A stretch of DNA of 34,476 nucleotides from Streptomyces sp. CT34 (GCF_000805335.1 NZ_KN708638.1:3787107-3821582); one strand, 5' to 3'. Shown: positions 7,958 to 15,970, counted from the stretch's first letter. A program made the numbers and translations. Notes: generated from the sequence alone by a model not told the origin.

Positions 7958-8416
7958 CTACGCGACCTCTTCGGGCAGCTCGCCGACGCGGTTCTCCCAC
8001 TTGGTGGAGAGCACGATGGTGGTCCGCGTACGGGAGACGCCCTTGGTGCCGGACAGCCGCCGGATGGTGCGCTCCAGCCCGTCCACGTCGCCCACCCGGA
8101 CCTTGAGCATGTACGAGTCGTCGCCGGCGATGAACCAGCAGTCCTCGATCTCGGCGAGGTCCTTGAGCCGGCGGGCGACGTCCTCGTGGTCGGCCGCGTC
8201 CGACAGGGAGATGCCGACCAGGGCGGTGACGCCGAGACCGAGCGAGGCGGCGTCGACCGTAGCGCGGTAGCCGGTGATCACGCCGGCCGCTTCGAGGCGG
8301 TTGATCCGGTCCGTGACGCTGGGTCCGGAGAGGCCGACGAGCCGGCCGAGCTCCGCATAGGAGGCCCTGCCGTTCTCGCGAAGTGCCTGGATGAGCTGCC
8401 TATCCACCGCGTCCAT
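7958..8416 (-). CDS. Lrp/AsnC family transcriptional regulator
   Basis: The protein is 152 residues with the full family layout. The N-terminal winged HTH (MDAVDRQLIQALRENGRASY, then LGRLVGLSGPSVTDRINRLE) is followed by the RAM/AsnC effector-binding ferredoxin-like domain (about residues 65-145: VGISLSDAADHED, CWFIAGDDSYMLKVRVGD, TRTTIVLSTKWENR). The ATG at 8416 gives the canonical MDAVD start; the frame is open 40 codons further but that part is not Lrp-like. It is divergent from the 45-residue protein at 8538, with an AT-rich 121-base gap where autoregulatory Lrp sites are expected. An orthologous regulator sits next to mqnE in S. coelicolor. A role in menaquinone regulation is possible but not shown. 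Confidence 0.9.
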   Translation of the reverse strand: MDAVDRQLIQALRENGRASYAELGRLVGLSGPSVTDRINRLEAAGVITGYRATVDAASLGLGVTALVGISLSDAADHEDVARRLKDLAEIEDCWFIAGDDSYMLKVRVGDVDGLERTIRRLSGTKGVSRTRTTIVLSTKWENRVGELPEEVA

Positions 8417-8537
8417 GCCCTCTAGCCTTCCAATCTTTCTGCGTTTTTGCGTTCTGCATGTAGAATCTAAGGCATCAGGGCTTTCGGCCCTGCGATTCTC
8501 TATACGATCAACGACGATCTGCACAGGAGTTGTCACC

Positions 8538-8675
8538 GTGTACTCGATCGAGATGGCCTACGCCCGCATGCGCGAGCTGCAGGACCAGGCCAATCGTTCA
8601 CGTGCCGCCCACCAGGCCGCCACCCCGCGGGCCCGCCGCCGCCTCGGCCGGGCCGCCGCCGCGAAGAAGCGCTAG
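8538..8675 (+). CDS. Small basic protein (45 residues), function unknown
   Basis: The GTG start at 8538 has AGGAG 8-12 bases upstream, a good ribosome site. The translation begins MYSIEMAYARMRELQDQANR and ends in an Ala/Arg/Lys-rich tail. The first part is a probable helix and the tail could bind nucleic acid. Its last four bases overlap the end of the convergent ubiX-like gene. It is divergent from the Lrp gene and so may be its target. I believe similar short proteins are conserved in Streptomyces, but no function is known to me. Confidence 0.7.
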   Translation: MYSIEMAYARMRELQDQANRSRAAHQAATPRARRRLGRAAAAKKR

Positions 8676-9409
8676 GGAGCGTTCGGGGCCTCCCCCTTGG
8701 AGCCACCCCGCAGCTCCCCTTCCCAACGCCGGTACAAACCGTGCGGCACCTCCGCCGCATCGAGGACCCGGCCCGCGACGAAGTCCACCAGATCCTGGAT
8801 GTGCGTCGCCCCCGCGTAGAACGCCGGAGAGGCGGGCAGCACCACCGCGCCCGCCTCGTCCAGCGCCACCAGAGCCCTGAGCGTCTGCCCGCTGAGCGGG
8901 GTCTCCCGTACCGCGACCACCAGCCGGCGCCGCTCCTTGAGCGTCACGCTCGCCACCCGCTGGAGCAGATCCTTCGACAGCCCCAGCGCCACCCCGGCCA
9001 CACACGCCGTGCTCGCCGGGACGATCAGCATCCCCTTCGCCGGGTAGGAACCCGACGACGGACCCGCCGCCAGATCCCCGGCCGGCCAGTACCGGACCGG
9101 TGCCAGCGACTCCTCGGTGACCGGGAACGTCTCCGGCTTGCCGTCCGCCCCGCGCGCCAGCCACTCCCGCAGATCCCTGCGCCAATGGGCGTCGCGGAAG
9201 GCGATCCCGGTCTCGTCCAGCAGGGTCAGCCGCGACGCCCGGCTGACGATGAGGTCCACCGACTCCCCGGCCGCGAGCAGCCCCCGCACCACGGACGCGG
9301 CGAACGGCGTCCCGGACGCGCCGGAGATCCCCACGACCCACGGGCGGCGGCCCGGGTCCCGCGTACCGGTGTCGGTCTGCTTGCTGATGTCGTTGTGCGG
9401 CGGCTCCAC
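8672..9409 (-). CDS. UbiX-family flavin prenyltransferase (menaquinone cluster)
   Basis: The protein is 245 residues. UbiX enzymes prenylate FMN with dimethylallyl phosphate, making the prFMN cofactor used by UbiD decarboxylases. The flavoprotein fold starts at VVGISGASGTPFA (about residue 25). Other landmarks are LIVPASTACVAGVALG, the catalytic-region Arg-Glu-Thr-Pro-Leu-Ser (VAVRETPLSG) and LPASPAFYAGATHIQDLVDF. The start is a GTG with a weak ribosome site, so the N-terminal 24 residues are uncertain. The partner UbiD-like decarboxylase lies at 11410-12864, separated by the rhomboid and prenyltransferase genes. UbiX and UbiD are a known functional pair in the late steps of the futalosine pathway. 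Confidence 0.9.
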   Translation of the reverse strand: MEPPHNDISKQTDTGTRDPGRRPWVVGISGASGTPFAASVVRGLLAAGESVDLIVSRASRLTLLDETGIAFRDAHWRRDLREWLARGADGKPETFPVTEESLAPVRYWPAGDLAAGPSSGSYPAKGMLIVPASTACVAGVALGLSKDLLQRVASVTLKERRRLVVAVRETPLSGQTLRALVALDEAGAVVLPASPAFYAGATHIQDLVDFVAGRVLDAAEVPHGLYRRWEGELRGGSKGEAPNAP

Positions 9410-9517
9410 GGATCGAGCCTATCCGGCGGAACCACCGGGGCCGTCACGACCGTTCTTACCTGTGCGCCCGGACGGAGCCGGGAAGGCGCCGGGCAAGCCG
9501 AGGACGAGGGGGCGGAG

Positions 9518-10111
9518 ATGACATCACGGGCCAGGTCCGCGGCCGGCCTGATGCTGGGCTGGATCGCGCTGCTGTGGGTCCTGGAGGGCGTCGACCTCGT
9601 CAGCGGCAACGCCCTCGACAGCCTCGGCATCCAGCCCCGGGACCTCGGCGGGCTCGCCGACGTGGTGCCCGCCGCCTTCATCCACTTCGGCTTCGGCCAT
9701 CTGGCGGCCAACACCCTCCCGCTGCTGGTGCTCGGCTTCGTCGCCGCGCTGCGCACCGGGGTCCGGCGGTTCCTCGCGGTGGTGCTGCTGATCATCCTCG
9801 TCAGCGGCGTGGGCGTCTGGCTCACGGCCGCACCGCACAGCAACACCGCGGGCGCCTCCGGCGTGGTCTTCGGGCTCTTCGGCTTCCTCCTGGTGCGCGG
9901 CTTCATCGAGCGCAAGCTCCTCGACGTCGGCATCGGCGTCGCCGTCGGCGTGGTCTACGGCTCCATAGTCTGGGGCGCGCTGCCGACCGACAGCGGGATC
10001 AGCTGGCAGGCCCATCTGTTCGGGCTGATCGGCGGGGTGCTGGCGGCGTTCGTCTGCCGGGAGCGCGGCCGGGCCGTGACGGCCGGGGCCGCTGTCCGAC
10101 CCGTCCCGTAA
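9518..10111 (+). CDS. Rhomboid family intramembrane serine protease
   Basis: The protein is 197 residues with about six transmembrane segments. The catalytic dyad is visible: Ser114 in NTAGASGVVFG and His166 in WQAHLFGLIGG. The oxyanion-side HxxxN pattern is in HFGFGHLAANTLPLL (about residues 56-70). Rhomboids cleave transmembrane substrates inside the membrane; the substrate here is unknown. The ATG at 9518 has a GGGGGCGGAG site. It lies on the opposite strand from its menaquinone-gene neighbours, divergent from ubiX with about 110 bases between. Confidence 0.9.
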   Translation: MTSRARSAAGLMLGWIALLWVLEGVDLVSGNALDSLGIQPRDLGGLADVVPAAFIHFGFGHLAANTLPLLVLGFVAALRTGVRRFLAVVLLIILVSGVGVWLTAAPHSNTAGASGVVFGLFGFLLVRGFIERKLLDVGIGVAVGVVYGSIVWGALPTDSGISWQAHLFGLIGGVLAAFVCRERGRAVTAGAAVRPVP

Positions 10112-10285
10112 TCCCGGGAGCGGGTTGCGACGGGGATGCCGGAGCCGCGGCCGGACCACCGCCGGGCGCGGTGCACCACGGCACACGGCGGGGCGCACGA
10201 CGACACACGGGGCATGCGATCTGACCGACCGCCGGCGGCCGGCCGGGACACACCGTCAGGCCGTCGTCCCGGCCGGATCGCCGCT

Positions 10286-10370
10286 GTCAGGACGTCAGGA
10301 CGCAAGCGCGTCAGAGCGCAAAGGCGGCAGGGCGTCAGAGCAGCAGGGCGTCAGGGCGTCAGGGCGTCAG
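10286..10370. repeat. GGGCGTCA-type imperfect tandem repeats
   Basis: Short units of the type GTCAGGAC / GGGCGTCA recur about ten times, ending in three perfect 8-base copies. The array runs into the stop and last codons of the prenyltransferase gene, so it shapes that C-terminus (DLTP). Confidence 0.75.
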
Positions 10371-11261
10371 ATCGCGGACGAACAGGTCGAGCAGTGCGCA
10401 GACGAACAGCGCGATCCCGATGAAGCTGTTGACCTGGAAGAACGCGCGGTTGAGCCGCGAGGTGTCGTGCGGGCGGACGATCGCGTGCTCGTAGCAGAAG
10501 GCCGCCGCCACGATCACCAGCCCGGCCCAGAAGAAGACGCCGGCGCCGATCGCGACGCCGTACCACGCCAGCAGCGCGGTGGTGACGACATGGCACCACC
10601 GCGCCCCCCAGAGCGCGCCCGGCACACCGAAGCGGGCCGGTACGGACAGCACGCCGTTCGCCCGGTCCGCCTCGACGTCCTGGCAGGCGTAGATCAGGTC
10701 GAAGCCGCCGATCCAGATGCCGACCGCGAGACCGAGGATCACCGACTCCCAGGACCACTCGCCGGTGATCGCGATCCAGGCGCCGATCGGGGCCATCGCC
10801 TGCGCCAACCCGAGGATCGCGTGCGGGAAGTTGGTGAAGCGCTTGCCGTACGGATAGACCACCATCGGGATCACGGCGACCGGCGCCAGCGCCAGGCACA
10901 GCGGGTTGAGCAGTGCCGCCGCGCCGAGGAAGACGACCACGGCGACCAGCGCGCCGGTCCAGGCGGAGCGGACCGAGACCGCGCCGGTGACCAGCTCGCG
11001 GCCGGCCGTGCGCGGGTTACGGGCGTCGATCTCCCGGTCGATGATGCGGTTGACGGCCATCGCGAAGGTCCGCAGGCCGACCATGGCGACGGTGACCAGC
11101 AGCAGCCGGATCCAGTGGACGTGCCTGTCCAGCTGGTGCATCGCGGTGAACGACGCGATGTAGGCGAAGGGCAGCGCGAAGACCGAGTGCTCGATGACGA
11201 CGAGGCGGAGGAACGCCCGGGTCCTGCCCGGCTGCGGTACCGCGGCAGCGGACGCACTCAT
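10359..11261 (-). CDS. mqnP: MqnP-like UbiA prenyltransferase (menaquinone biosynthesis)
   Basis: The protein is 300 residues with about eight to nine membrane segments. UbiA-family enzymes transfer a polyprenyl chain to an aromatic acid in the membrane; here the likely acceptor is 1,4-dihydroxy-6-naphthoate. The two Asp-rich diphosphate/Mg2+ motifs are present: NRIIDREIDARNPRTAGREL (about residues 70-89) and DLIYACQDVEADRANG. The ATG at 11261 has GAGG 8 bases upstream. Upstream, toward ubiD, is a 148-base gap with duplicated GC palindromes. The neighbourhood (UbiX, UbiD, MqnE) fixes the pathway better than the sequence of this family alone. Confidence 0.88.
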   Translation of the reverse strand: MSASAAAVPQPGRTRAFLRLVVIEHSVFALPFAYIASFTAMHQLDRHVHWIRLLLVTVAMVGLRTFAMAVNRIIDREIDARNPRTAGRELVTGAVSVRSAWTGALVAVVVFLGAAALLNPLCLALAPVAVIPMVVYPYGKRFTNFPHAILGLAQAMAPIGAWIAITGEWSWESVILGLAVGIWIGGFDLIYACQDVEADRANGVLSVPARFGVPGALWGARWCHVVTTALLAWYGVAIGAGVFFWAGLVIVAAAFCYEHAIVRPHDTSRLNRAFFQVNSFIGIALFVCALLDLFVRDLTP

Positions 11262-11310
11262 GCCGGCACCTCGCTTCGCTCGGCCCCGCCTGCGCGCGGC
11301 GCGCACCTCT

Positions 11311-11379
11311 TGAGAGTTCTCCCCCTGGGGGTGAGAGTTCTCCCCCTGGGGGCACCTCCCGGCGTCAGCCGGGGGACTT
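11311..11379. repeat. 21-bp tandem repeat plus GC-rich palindrome between ubiD and mqnP
   Basis: TGAGAGTTCTCCCCCTGGGG plus one G occurs at 11311-11331 and 11332-11352. A hairpin follows (CTCCCGGCGTCAGCCGGGGGA). This is the kind of short mobile palindrome found widely between Streptomyces genes. It lies in the gap between two otherwise co-directional menaquinone genes. Confidence 0.75.
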
Positions 11380-11409
11380 CGGCCGGGCGGATCCCCGTGC
11401 CAGGCTCGC

Positions 11410-12864
11410 TCACAGCCCGTACTCCTTCCAGCGGCGGTCGACCAGCGCGGCCGTCCGCGGGTCCGACTCGACCATGTCCGGCCAGCCGCCGTCTCGTGTG
11501 TAGCCCTCCTCGGGCCACTTCTTCGTGGCGTCGATGCCCGCCTTGCCGCCCCAGAACTGCTGGTACGAGGCGTGGTCGAGGTGGTCGACGGGGCCTTCGA
11601 CGACGGTCAGGTCGCGGGCGTAGTCGGTGTTGCCGAGCGCCCGCCAGGACACCTCGTGGAGGTCGTGCACATCGCAGTCCGCGTCGACCACCACGATCAG
11701 CTTGGTCAGCGACATCATGTGGGCGCCCCAGATGGCGTGCATGACCTTCTGGGCGTGCTTCGGGTACTTCTTGTCGATCGAGACGATCGCGCAGTTGTGG
11801 AAGCCGCCGGACTCCGGGAGGTGGTAGTCCACGATGTCCGGCACGATGATCTTGAGGAGCGGGAGGAAGAACCGCTCGGTCGCCCGGCCCAGCGGCCCGT
11901 CCTCGGTCGGCGGGCGGCCCACGACGATCGACTGGAGCAGCGGCCGGCGGCGCATCGTGACGCAGTCGATCTTCAGCGCGGGGAACGGTTCCTGCGGCGT
12001 GTAGAAGCCGGTGTGGTCGCCGAACGGGCCCTCCGGCAGCATCTCGCCGGGCTCCAGCCAGCCCTCGATGACGACCTCGGCGTGGGCCGGGACCTGGAGC
12101 GGGACGGTCTTGCAGTCCACCATCTCGATCCGCTTGCCCTGGAGGAAGCCCGCGAAGAGGTACTCGTCGATGTCGCCCGGCAGCGGCGCGGTCGAGGCGT
12201 ACGTCACGGCGGGCGGGCAGCCGAAGGCGATGGCGACCGGCAGCCGCTCGCCGCGCCGGGCGGCGACCTGGTAGTGGTTGCGGCTGTCCTTGTGGATCTG
12301 CCAGTGCATGCCGATGGTGCGCCGGTCGTGGCGCTGGAGGCGGTAGAGGCCGAGGTTGCGGACGCCGGTCTCGGGGTGCTTGGTGTGCGTCAGGCCGAGG
12401 TTGAAGAAGGAGCCGCCGTCCTTGGGCCAGGTGAACAGCGCCGGCAGCCGCTCCAGATCGACGTCGTCACCGGTGAGCACGACCTCCTGGACGGGGGCGT
12501 CGCCCTTGACCTTCTTCGGCGGGACGTGGGTCATGTTCGCGAGCTTGCCGAACGCCTCGCGGACGCCGACGAAGCCGTGCGGCAGCTCGGGCCGGAGCAG
12601 TCCGCCGATCTTCTCGCCGATCTCCTCGTACGCCTTGAGGCCGAGGGCCTTCAGGAGCCGGCGGTCGGTGCCGTAGACGTTCATCGCCAGCGGCATCGAC
12701 GAGCCCTTGACGTTCTCGAAGAGCAGCGCCGGGCCACCGGACTTCTGCACCCGGTCCACGATCTCGCCGACCTCCAGATACGGGTCGACCTCGGCCTTGA
12801 TGCGCTTGAGGTCGCCCTCGCGCTCCAGGGCCCGCAGCAGGGAGCGAAGATCGTCGTAAGCCAT
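11410..12864 (-). CDS. UbiD-family menaquinone biosynthesis decarboxylase
   Basis: The protein is 484 residues, full length for UbiD. The enzyme uses prenylated FMN to remove a carboxylate from an aromatic intermediate of menaquinone synthesis. Seen in order are the N-terminal domain (MAYDDLRSLLRALEREGDLK), the flavin/Mn2+-binding middle (NLGLYRLQRHDRRTIGMHWQ, then HYQVAARRGERLPVAIAFGC), the conserved Glu-rich stretch AEVVIEGWLEPGEMLPEGPF and GDHTGFYTP, and a C-terminal domain with VVVDADCDVHD. The start is ATG. It is divergent from the PLDc_N gene (87-base gap). It is paired functionally with the UbiX-like gene at 8672-9409. Confidence 0.92.
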   Translation of the reverse strand: MAYDDLRSLLRALEREGDLKRIKAEVDPYLEVGEIVDRVQKSGGPALLFENVKGSSMPLAMNVYGTDRRLLKALGLKAYEEIGEKIGGLLRPELPHGFVGVREAFGKLANMTHVPPKKVKGDAPVQEVVLTGDDVDLERLPALFTWPKDGGSFFNLGLTHTKHPETGVRNLGLYRLQRHDRRTIGMHWQIHKDSRNHYQVAARRGERLPVAIAFGCPPAVTYASTAPLPGDIDEYLFAGFLQGKRIEMVDCKTVPLQVPAHAEVVIEGWLEPGEMLPEGPFGDHTGFYTPQEPFPALKIDCVTMRRRPLLQSIVVGRPPTEDGPLGRATERFFLPLLKIIVPDIVDYHLPESGGFHNCAIVSIDKKYPKHAQKVMHAIWGAHMMSLTKLIVVVDADCDVHDLHEVSWRALGNTDYARDLTVVEGPVDHLDHASYQQFWGGKAGIDATKKWPEEGYTRDGGWPDMVESDPRTAALVDRRWKEYGL

Positions 12865-12951
12865 GCGCTCCAGTATCCGGTACGCACTACCCTGTACGGG
12901 TCACCGGGCCCCGGCGGGGGCCCGCCGCCATCCGCAGGGGGACCGTCCGCC

Positions 12952-13515
12952 ATGCTCAGGTATCTGCCGTTCCTGCTGGTGCTGGCGCTGTGGATCTACG
13001 CCTTCATCGACTGCCTCAACACCCCCGAATCGCAGGTCCGCGGGCTGCCGAAGGTGGTGTGGGTGATCGTCATCCTGCTGTTCGGCGAGGTGCTGCTAGG
13101 GCCGGTCGCCTGGCTGGTGGCGGGCAAGGCGCGCCACCCGGCGCAGGGCGGTGGCGGCAGCACGCCGTCCGAATGGCACCGCAACCACGGCGCGAACGGC
13201 CGCGGGACGTGGCTGGCCCCGGACGACAACCCCGAGTTCCTGCGGTCCCTCAAGGAAGAGTCCGCATCGTCTCCAGGCGTGAAGGACGAAGCGCTGCTGA
13301 AGGACTGGGAGGCCGACCTCCGGCGCCGCGAGGAGGAGCTTCGGCGAGGGCAGCAGCCCGGGAAAGGCACAGCGGGCGCAGCAGGGACAGCAGACGCAGC
13401 GGGCACAACGGGCCCGGAGGGCACCGCCGACCCGGAGGGCACCGCCAACGGCCCGCAGGGCAGGAGTGGCCAGGGCGGCCCGGAGGACAACACCCCGCCG
13501 CCCGCCAAGGACTGA
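12952..13515 (+). CDS. PLDc_N-type membrane protein with charged, Gly-rich tail
   Basis: The protein is 187 residues. Two hydrophobic segments near the N-terminus (LPFLLVLALWIYAFIDCL and VVWVIVILLFGEVLLGPVAW) with the connecting P-E-S-Q-V-R-G-L-P motif match the small PLD-nuclease N-terminal domain family, a membrane anchor with no nuclease activity of its own. A soluble tail follows: a Glu/Arg helix (DWEADLRRREEELRRGQQ, about residues 115-135) and then Gly/Ala/Thr/Pro low-complexity repeats (EGTADPEGTAN). The ATG at 12952 was chosen because the first membrane segment begins there. Function unknown. Confidence 0.8.
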   Translation: MLRYLPFLLVLALWIYAFIDCLNTPESQVRGLPKVVWVIVILLFGEVLLGPVAWLVAGKARHPAQGGGGSTPSEWHRNHGANGRGTWLAPDDNPEFLRSLKEESASSPGVKDEALLKDWEADLRRREEELRRGQQPGKGTAGAAGTADAAGTTGPEGTADPEGTANGPQGRSGQGGPEDNTPPPAKD

Positions 13516-13571
13516 GCCGTACGGCCGCGCGGCCGTTGCCGTGGGGCGGCCGGGCGAGCAGAGTGACCGGC

Positions 13572-14141
13572 ATGGACGCCATGGACGCACGGGATCCGAG
13601 CCGGACGCAGGACTGGGGGCAGGACCGCGACGAGTTCCGGCTGCACGGCGGCGCCGACGGCCACAGCGACCCGACCGGGCACCGCGACCACGTCCAGGAG
13701 CAGGCCCGTGCGATGCTGGCGACCGCCGTGGCGGAGGCGAAGGCGGGACTGGCCGAGGGCGGCATCCCGATCGGGGCGGCGCTCTACGGCCCGGACGGCG
13801 CGCTGCTCGGCCGCGGCCACAACCGCCGCGTCCAGGACGGTGACCCGTCGCTGCACGCCGAGGTCGCCGCCTTCCGCGCGGCCGGCCGGCAGCACGGCTA
13901 CCGCGGCACCACGATGGTCACCACCCTCTCGCCCTGCTGGTACTGCAGCGGCCTGGTCCGTCAGTTCGGCATCTCCCGGGTCGTCATCGGCGAAGCCCGG
14001 ACCTATCACGGCGGCCACGACTGGCTGGCCCGGCACGGGGTGCGGATCGTGCTGCTGGACGACCCCGAATGCACCGCGATGATGCGGGAGTTCATCGGGG
14101 CGCGGCCGGCGCTGTGGCAGGAGGACATCGGCGCCGGGTGA
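13572..14141 (+). CDS. Cytosine deaminase-like nucleobase/nucleoside deaminase
   Basis: The protein is 189 residues. The zinc site of the cytidine-deaminase fold is complete: H95-A-E97 (SLHAEVAAFR) and P121-C122-x-x-C125 (LSPCWYCSG). The surrounding sequence (PIGAALYGPDGALLGRGHNR, ISRVVIGEARTYHGG, LLDDPECTAMMREFI) is closest in my memory to the yeast-type cytosine deaminase branch rather than to TadA. The likely reaction is cytosine to uracil plus ammonia, in pyrimidine salvage. The first 40 residues are hydrophilic and poorly conserved in character, so a start at an internal Met is possible. It is separated from the upstream PLDc_N gene by 56 bases. Confidence 0.8.
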   Translation: MDAMDARDPSRTQDWGQDRDEFRLHGGADGHSDPTGHRDHVQEQARAMLATAVAEAKAGLAEGGIPIGAALYGPDGALLGRGHNRRVQDGDPSLHAEVAAFRAAGRQHGYRGTTMVTTLSPCWYCSGLVRQFGISRVVIGEARTYHGGHDWLARHGVRIVLLDDPECTAMMREFIGARPALWQEDIGAG

Positions 14142-14230
14142 GGCGCGGGGTTCCCCGGCCCCGGCCGGTGCGCCCGCTGTGGCGCATAATCCGGTGGTCC
14201 GCGCGCCGCACCGTCCGCCAGGATGCGGCC

Positions 14231-14404
14231 ATGAACACCGGCACCACCGAACCGCCGCGCCGCATCCGGGCGCTGCACACCGCCGAGACCGTCACCGTGT
14301 ACCAGGCGTACGCGCCCGCCCTGGGCCTGCCCGCCGCCCGGGACGGCCGCTTCCCGGCGGCCTGGAAGCGGACCCGGATGACATGGATCAAGCCGCGTTC
14401 ATAG
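14231..14404 (+). pseudogene. DUF4291 gene, 5' fragment (split by the integrated element)
   Basis: The first 55 codons encode the N-terminus of a DUF4291 protein (MNTGTTEPPR...WKRTRMTWIKP). After the att core the frame reads two foreign codons and stops at TAG (14402-14404). The matching 3' part starts at 21576, and joining the two at the 16-bp core gives a continuous 209-residue protein, a normal length for the family. The break falls in the signature motif RMTWIKPSFLWMMYR. DUF4291 has no established function that I know of. Confidence 0.9.
14379..14394 (+). other. attL core (16-bp direct repeat)
   Basis: TGACATGGATCAAGCC is identical to 21577-21592. It encodes MTWIKP of DUF4291 in frame on both sides, so one copy is the original attB. 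Confidence 0.92.
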
Positions 14405-14413
14405 TCTCTTTCC

Positions 14414-15922
14414 ATGACGCCAGACGCCAACGACCAACGGAAGCAGGCACGTTCACAGCGAGCACTCCGGGCAAGCCAGGCCGCCGGCACCCAACGGGCC
14501 AAGCGGAGTCACACCAGCTGGGAAGGGGAATCCGCAGCGATCTACTGCCGGATCTCCCACGCGAACGACGACGATCAGACCGGAGTGGAGCGGCAGGAAG
14601 GTATCTGCCGAGAGGTCGCCACGCGCCTCGGACTCACGGTTGCAGAAGACCAAGTATTCGTGGACAACAACCGGTCGGCGTGGCAGCGCAAGCGGAAGCG
14701 CCCGGGGTGGGATGCCCTGCTTGCCGAGGCCCGCAAGGGGCGCATACGCCACGTGCTTACGTACCACCCTGACCGCCTGATGCGTCAGCCGCGCGATCTG
14801 GAAGAGCTCTTGCAGATCGCCGACGATCACGACATCACCTTGCACGGCCAGGCGAACCGGCGCGATCTCGCGGACCCCGATGACCGGTTCTTCCTGCGTA
14901 TCGAGGTGGCTCACTCGTGCCGCTCCAGCGACGACACGTCGCGCCGGCTCATCGATTCCATGGTCGACCGAGCCAAGGACGGCAGGCCGCACACAGGCCG
15001 ACGCCGGTACGGGTACGACAAGACGGGGATGGAGATCATCCCCGAAGAGGCCGCCATCGTGCGGGAGGTCTTCACTCGCTACCTGGACGGGGACAGCCCG
15101 GTCCGGCTGGCTAAGGATCTGTACGAGCGAGGAGTGAAGACCGCCGAAGGACGAAACTGGAACGCGACCCGCGTACGCGATCTTCTCGACAACCGCCACG
15201 TCACAGGTATTCGCGTCTTCCGGGGTGAGGAGATCGGCGATGGTGAATGGCCCGCGATCATCGATCGCGGCATGTGGTTGGAGGTCAAGGACCGGCGCGC
15301 CTACCGGGCCGCAGCGTCAGCCACCAAGGGCGAATCCGACAGGTTCTACCTGCTGCGCGGCATCGTGATCTGTACTGGATGCGGCAAGCCGATGGGAGGC
15401 GCCGCAACGAAGTACGTCTGCAACCACACCCACCGACTTGATGTGCCGCGCTGCAATCGGGCAGTCAAGGCCGCCCACGTCGAGAAGTTCGTCACCAAGG
15501 CAGCGCTCTACCTGCTGGAGAACCTTGACCTCGCGGAAGCCCCGACCGCATCGTCTCTGTCGGAAGAAGACCAGGCAGCGATCGAGGCCGACCGGCAGGA
15601 ACTCGATGAGCTCAAAGAGATGTGGAAGAACCAGGAGCTCAAAACGCGGGAGTACCGCGAGATGCGGAAGACGGTAGAGGCGCGCATCGCTGAAGTGGAG
15701 CGAAAGATGATCGTCCGGCCGACTGCGGAGGTCCTGGACGGTCTCGTTGGTCCTGACGCCCGTGAGAACTGGAAAGCTCTGGAAGAGGCAAAGAACTACC
15801 AGCGCATGAATGCGGTGATGCGGTTTCTGTTCGCCGAGGTGAGAATCAAAGAAGCCACGAAAAAGGGCCGTCAGTTCGACTACGGCAGGATCGACATAGA
15901 GCAGAACCCGATCTGGCAGTAG
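14414..15922 (+). CDS. int: Large serine recombinase (site-specific integrase)
   Basis: The protein is 502 residues. The N-terminal catalytic domain has the nucleophile Ser48 in IYCRISHAN, then TGVERQEGICR, VFVDNNRSAW and the Arg-rich active-site region HVLTYHPDRLMRQPRDLE. The recombinase domain follows (about residues 195-290: TGRRRYGYDKTGMEIIPEEA, IVREVFTRYLDGDSPVRLAK, WNATRVRDLLDNRHVTGIRV). A zinc ribbon comes next (CTGCGKPM, then YVCNH and PRCNR). A coiled coil lies at about 375-440 (EADRQELDELKEMWKNQELK). It is predicted to catalyse attP x attB integration into the DUF4291 gene. The ATG at 14414 lacks a strong ribosome site, but it is in frame with and only 9 bases after the stop of the truncated DUF4291 frame, so re-initiation is possible. 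The gene reads inward from attL, with no room for its own promoter inside the element. Confidence 0.93.
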   Translation: MTPDANDQRKQARSQRALRASQAAGTQRAKRSHTSWEGESAAIYCRISHANDDDQTGVERQEGICREVATRLGLTVAEDQVFVDNNRSAWQRKRKRPGWDALLAEARKGRIRHVLTYHPDRLMRQPRDLEELLQIADDHDITLHGQANRRDLADPDDRFFLRIEVAHSCRSSDDTSRRLIDSMVDRAKDGRPHTGRRRYGYDKTGMEIIPEEAAIVREVFTRYLDGDSPVRLAKDLYERGVKTAEGRNWNATRVRDLLDNRHVTGIRVFRGEEIGDGEWPAIIDRGMWLEVKDRRAYRAAASATKGESDRFYLLRGIVICTGCGKPMGGAATKYVCNHTHRLDVPRCNRAVKAAHVEKFVTKAALYLLENLDLAEAPTASSLSEEDQAAIEADRQELDELKEMWKNQELKTREYREMRKTVEARIAEVERKMIVRPTAEVLDGLVGPDARENWKALEEAKNYQRMNAVMRFLFAEVRIKEATKKGRQFDYGRIDIEQNPIWQ

Positions 15923-15935
15923 CCGCATCGGACGA

Positions 15936-15963
15936 GGAGGGGCCCGCGATTGTGGGCCCCTCC
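15936..15963. terminator. Bidirectional terminator between int and the 46-residue ORF
   Basis: Arms GGAGGGGCCC (15936-15945) and GGGCCCCTCC (15954-15963) pair perfectly around an 8-base loop. The hairpin lies 13 bases after the int stop and 7 bases before the stop of the convergent small ORF, so it suits both. Confidence 0.85.
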
Positions 15964-15970
15964 AGTCGTC

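Noticed and set aside
10286..10370. Possible CRISPR array
   Set aside because: The units are 8-10 bases with no spacers. It is simple tandem duplication.
13572..14141. tRNA adenosine deaminase TadA
   Set aside because: HAE and PCxxC fit, but the following sequence and the DDPEC...REFI ending are closer to yeast-type cytosine deaminase.
14379..14394. att core as part of a tRNA gene
   Set aside because: No cloverleaf is possible around the core. It is coding sequence of DUF4291.
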